From NCBI RefSeq assembly GCF_002778275.1, contig NZ_NESG01000002.1, forward strand, positions 186,001 through 250,000: 64,000 bases of DNA. Reading direction: 5' to 3'. Within the stretch, counting starts at the first letter, position 1. Each line of letters begins with the position of its first letter. A program made the translations under genes and the position numbers. This document shows, piece after piece, positions 61,685-64,000 of this stretch. Origin of the DNA: Limnohabitans sp. G3-2. Its GTDB lineage: Bacteria > Pseudomonadota > Gammaproteobacteria > Burkholderiales > Burkholderiaceae_C. The notes under the pieces were generated by a model. The model was not told the DNA's origin and searched no databases. It saw only the letters and a program-made list of their open reading frames with translations.

Positions 61685-63286
61685 CTAAACCGCCGTGCGC
61701 GCAGCGGCCCGGATGTCATCCGCCGCCTTCTCCGCGATCATGATCGTCGGCGCGTTGGTGTTGCCGCTGACGATGCGCGGCATGACCGAGGCATCGACCA
61801 CGCGCAAGCCGGGTACGCCGTGCACGCGCAGTTGCGCATCCACCACCGCCATGCCGTCTTGCCCCATGCGGCAGGTGCCCACCGGGTGGTAGACCGTGTC
61901 GGCGTTTTGGCGAATCCAGTGGTCGAGTTGTTCGTCGGTGCGGGCATCGGCAGACGCTGCCCACTCCTTGCCATACCCGGCCAAAGCGGGCTGCGCCAGA
62001 ATGCGCTGGGCCTGGCGCACGCCGTCGCGCAAGCGCTGCACGTCGCGTGGGTCGCTCAAAAACTGCGGGTCAATCAGTGGCGCGCTGTTCGGGTTACGGT
62101 CGGCCAGTTGCACGCGGCCTCGGCTGTCCGGTTGCAGCAAACACACATGCAAAGAGTAACCGTGCCCCAGCGTCAGTTGGCGGCCATGGTCCACCAGTTT
62201 GGCGACCACAAAGTGCAGCTGAATGTCCGGGTGCGCCTCATCAGGTCGGCTTTTGTAAAACGCGCCGCCTTCGGCAAAGTTGGTGGTCAAGCGCCCGGTG
62301 CGGTGCTGCCGCCAGGCCCACAGGGCCTGCAAGGTGTGCCACATGCCTTGGGGTGACACGCCGATCAAATCGGTCTGCCCCGGCGCATCGGCCACCAGCA
62401 CCGCGTCAGGGTGGTCGTGCAGGTTGTCGCCCACGCCCGGCAAGTCCCGCAGCACCTCAATGCCCAGGCTTTGCAAATGCGCAGCAGGCCCAATGCCCGA
62501 ACGCATGAGGATGGCGGGCGAATGGAAAGCGCCTGCACTCAAAATGATGCCGCGCCGAGCCGTCAAGGTCTTCGCCTGGCCACCCTGCAGGGTGTGCACT
62601 TGCCGCGCCACGCCATCCACCAGGCCAATGCGGTCCACGGTGACCCCGGTCATGACGTGCAAGTTAGGTCGGCCCAAGTTGGGCGTGAGGTAGGCCTTGG
62701 CGGCGCTGAACCGTTCGCCCGCTTTTTGCGTGACTTGGTACAAACCCACGCCTTCTTGGGTGGGGCCATTGAAGTCGGTGGTGTGCGCCAAACCCGCTTG
62801 CACGCCCGCCTCGACAAAGCGTTTGGAAAACGCATTGGGGCTTTGCAGGTCGGCCACGTTCAAGGGGCCGTTTTGGCCATGCCACGCGTTGTGGATGCGC
62901 TCGTTGTGCTCGGCCTTGAGAAAGTAGGGCAACACCTCGGACCATGACCACCCCGCGCAACCCATGTCGGCCCAGGTGTCGTAATCCACGGCTTGGCCCC
63001 GGATGTAGGCCATCGCATTGGTCGAGCTGGAGCCGCCCAAAGTGCGGCCACGCGGCTGGAAACCGATGCGGCCATTCAAGCCGGGTTGCGGCACGGTGTT
63101 CAGCCCTTGCGAGACGATTTCGGTGCGGGCCATGAGCGCAATGCCCGCGGGGCAATGGATCAAGGCGCTGGTATCGGGCGGCCCAGCCTCGATCAGGGCC
63201 ACCTGCACGGCAGGGTCTTCGCTCAAACGGGCTGCCAGCACACAACCGGCCGAGCCGCCGCCCACAATCACGTGATCAAATTCCAT
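61685..63286 (-). CDS. AlkJ-like GMC alcohol dehydrogenase
   Basis: A 533-residue FAD-dependent GMC oxidoreductase. The FAD motif [13 protein letters not shown] is at residues 9-21, GMC signature 1 in [17 protein letters not shown], and the active-site pair in [10 protein letters not shown] and GNTNAPTIM. It resembles Pseudomonas AlkJ over its full length, including PLIDP and HPVGTCRMG. AlkJ oxidises aliphatic alcohols and passes electrons to the respiratory chain. Its divergent neighbour is alkB, which supports that role. ATG 63286 is used. Confidence 0.88.
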   Translation of the reverse strand: MEFDHVIVGGGSAGCVLAARLSEDPAVQVALIEAGPPDTSALIHCPAGIALMARTEIVSQGLNTVPQPGLNGRIGFQPRGRTLGGSSSTNAMAYIRGQAVDYDTWADMGCAGWSWSEVLPYFLKAEHNERIHNAWHGQNGPLNVADLQSPNAFSKRFVEAGVQAGLAHTTDFNGPTQEGVGLYQVTQKAGERFSAAKAYLTPNLGRPNLHVMTGVTVDRIGLVDGVARQVHTLQGGQAKTLTARRGIILSAGAFHSPAILMRSGIGPAAHLQSLGIEVLRDLPGVGDNLHDHPDAVLVADAPGQTDLIGVSPQGMWHTLQALWAWRQHRTGRLTTNFAEGGAFYKSRPDEAHPDIQLHFVVAKLVDHGRQLTLGHGYSLHVCLLQPDSRGRVQLADRNPNSAPLIDPQFLSDPRDVQRLRDGVRQAQRILAQPALAGYGKEWAASADARTDEQLDHWIRQNADTVYHPVGTCRMGQDGMAVVDAQLRVHGVPGLRVVDASVMPRIVSGNTNAPTIMIAEKAADDIRAAARTAV

Positions 63287-63291
63287 GGCTT

Positions 63292-63315
63292 GTTCCACCC
63301 AAAGTTTTGTGGAAC
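63292..63315. promoter_or_regulatory. Dyad in the alkJ-alkB divergent region
   Basis: GTTCCAC and GTGGAAC are perfect 7-base arms with a 10-base spacer (centres 17 bases apart). It ends 6 bases before the alkJ-like start codon and 148 before alkB, so it overlaps the alkJ 5' leader or promoter. Confidence 0.45.
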
Positions 63316-63463
63316 CAATGTAAGGGCTGGGGGCTGCGACGGCCTGTCTTGCAGGCGTCAAACATGGCGGTGGCCAAACCCTCACAATGGCTGGACATTC
63401 GGGGACACGCCCGGTGGACTGTCATGCCTATTTCTCGCACGCATCATCTCAACAGGACCCCTC

Positions 63464-64000
63464 CATGAGCCATCCCACGCTCGACCTCCAAGAAGAATGG
63501 CAAGACAAGCGTTGGTGGTGGCTGCTGAGCCCTTCGATCCCGCTGGCCTTCACGGCCTCCTTGCTGGCTTTCGTCTGGACGGGCCCATGGTGGTGCATGC
63601 TGCTGGCCCCGCTCGTGATCCATGTCTTGTTGCCACTGCTCGACCGCGTGTTGGGCGAAGACTTCAGCAACCCACCCGAGTCGGCGGTGGCGCAGCTCGA
63701 AGGCGATCTGTTTTACCGCGTCATGGTGTGGGCCTATGTGCCCGTGCAATGGATCGGCACCGTGTTGGGCGCCTGGATTGCGGCCACGCAGCCCTTGCCC
63801 TGGATGGGCTATGTCGCCTTGGTGTTGACCGTGGGGGCCATCAACGGCATTGGCATTGGCACCGCGCATGAGCTGGGTCACAAAAAAGAAGCCTTGGACC
63901 GGTGGCTGTCCAAGATCGCGTTGGCCCCCAGTGCGTATGGCCACTTTTTTGTAGAGCACAACCGGGGACACCACAAACGCGTGGCCACCCCAGAAGACCC
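63464..64000 (+). CDS. alkB: Alkane 1-monooxygenase AlkB (3' end outside window)
   Basis: The first 179 residues of an integral-membrane di-iron hydroxylase; full-length AlkB is about 400 residues. Three or four membrane segments are visible. Histidine box 1 HELGHK is at 135-140 and box 2 EHNRGHH at 164-170, followed by RVATPEDP, the AlkB signature. Box 3 lies outside. It would hydroxylate medium-chain n-alkanes with rubredoxin and rubredoxin reductase, which are not seen here. It is divergent from an alkJ-like gene. Confidence 0.95.

Overview
The window is GC-rich, densely packed chromosomal DNA that looks like a Burkholderiales bacterium, most likely Comamonadaceae (Limnohabitans-, Rhodoferax- or Polaromonas-like). 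This is inferred from gene content. It has three orphan Bug-type periplasmic binding proteins, a metX-metW pair, a kdsD-kdsC-lptC run, and an lptD-surA-rsmA run next to amgK. I saw no rRNA, tRNA, CRISPR array, transposase or prophage gene. About 61 protein genes can be supported; the first (livF) and last (alkB) are cut by the window edges, and no gene-free stretch exceeds 300 bases.

Layout. 1-3.7 kb: branched-chain amino-acid-type (HAAT) ABC transporter, livF-SBP-livH-livM. 3.7-9.4 kb: a cupin dioxygenase-like gene, apt, a Kef-type antiporter, then kdsD-kdsC-lptC for Kdo synthesis and LPS export. 9.4-15.2 kb: a glycine-rich RRM protein, amtB, a GDT1-family manganese/cation exporter, then a SAM-II riboswitch plus intrinsic terminator in front of metX-metW, followed by a Bcr-type MFS gene. 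15.3-31.6 kb: a catabolic region holding an FAD monooxygenase with its DUF2783 partner, a divergent GntR regulator, Bug proteins, a PEP-mutase/isocitrate-lyase-family enzyme, an SDR with a degenerate active site, a lipocalin, a DUF2236 protein, an aldehyde dehydrogenase, a LigB-type dioxygenase, an ArgE-type deacetylase and a NIPSNAP protein. 29.8-34.5 kb: Bug-ltnD-otnK-otnC-otnI, a four-carbon acid sugar (threonate/erythronate) pathway leading to DHAP. 34.5-39.9 kb: a TSUP exporter and a molybdenum hydroxylase system (iorB-iorA, xdhC, mocA-like). 40-43.5 kb: an M20 dipeptidase, a monoacylglycerol-lipase-like hydrolase and an MFS gene.

43.7-50.2 kb is an envelope and ribosome block: rsmE and amgK on the minus strand, and divergent lptD-surA-rsmA on the plus strand. 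50.3-51.4 kb holds a secreted barnase-type RNase with a barstar-type inhibitor. Then come maeB, a MOSC protein, pepP and murU, the partner of amgK in cell-wall recycling but about 11 kb away. The right end has a Rieske oxygenase, tkt and gapA, then a divergent alkJ-like/alkB pair that suggests n-alkane oxidation.

The features I find most worth checking are the SAM-II riboswitch with a terminator expression platform, REP-like palindromic elements at three places (one inside the threonate operon), the barnase/barstar pair with a palindrome upstream, the SDR lacking Ser-Tyr-Lys, and the dyad in the alkJ-alkB divergent promoter region. Start codons were moved from the longest open frame where a ribosome binding site, signal peptide or family length favoured a shorter protein; each case is stated.
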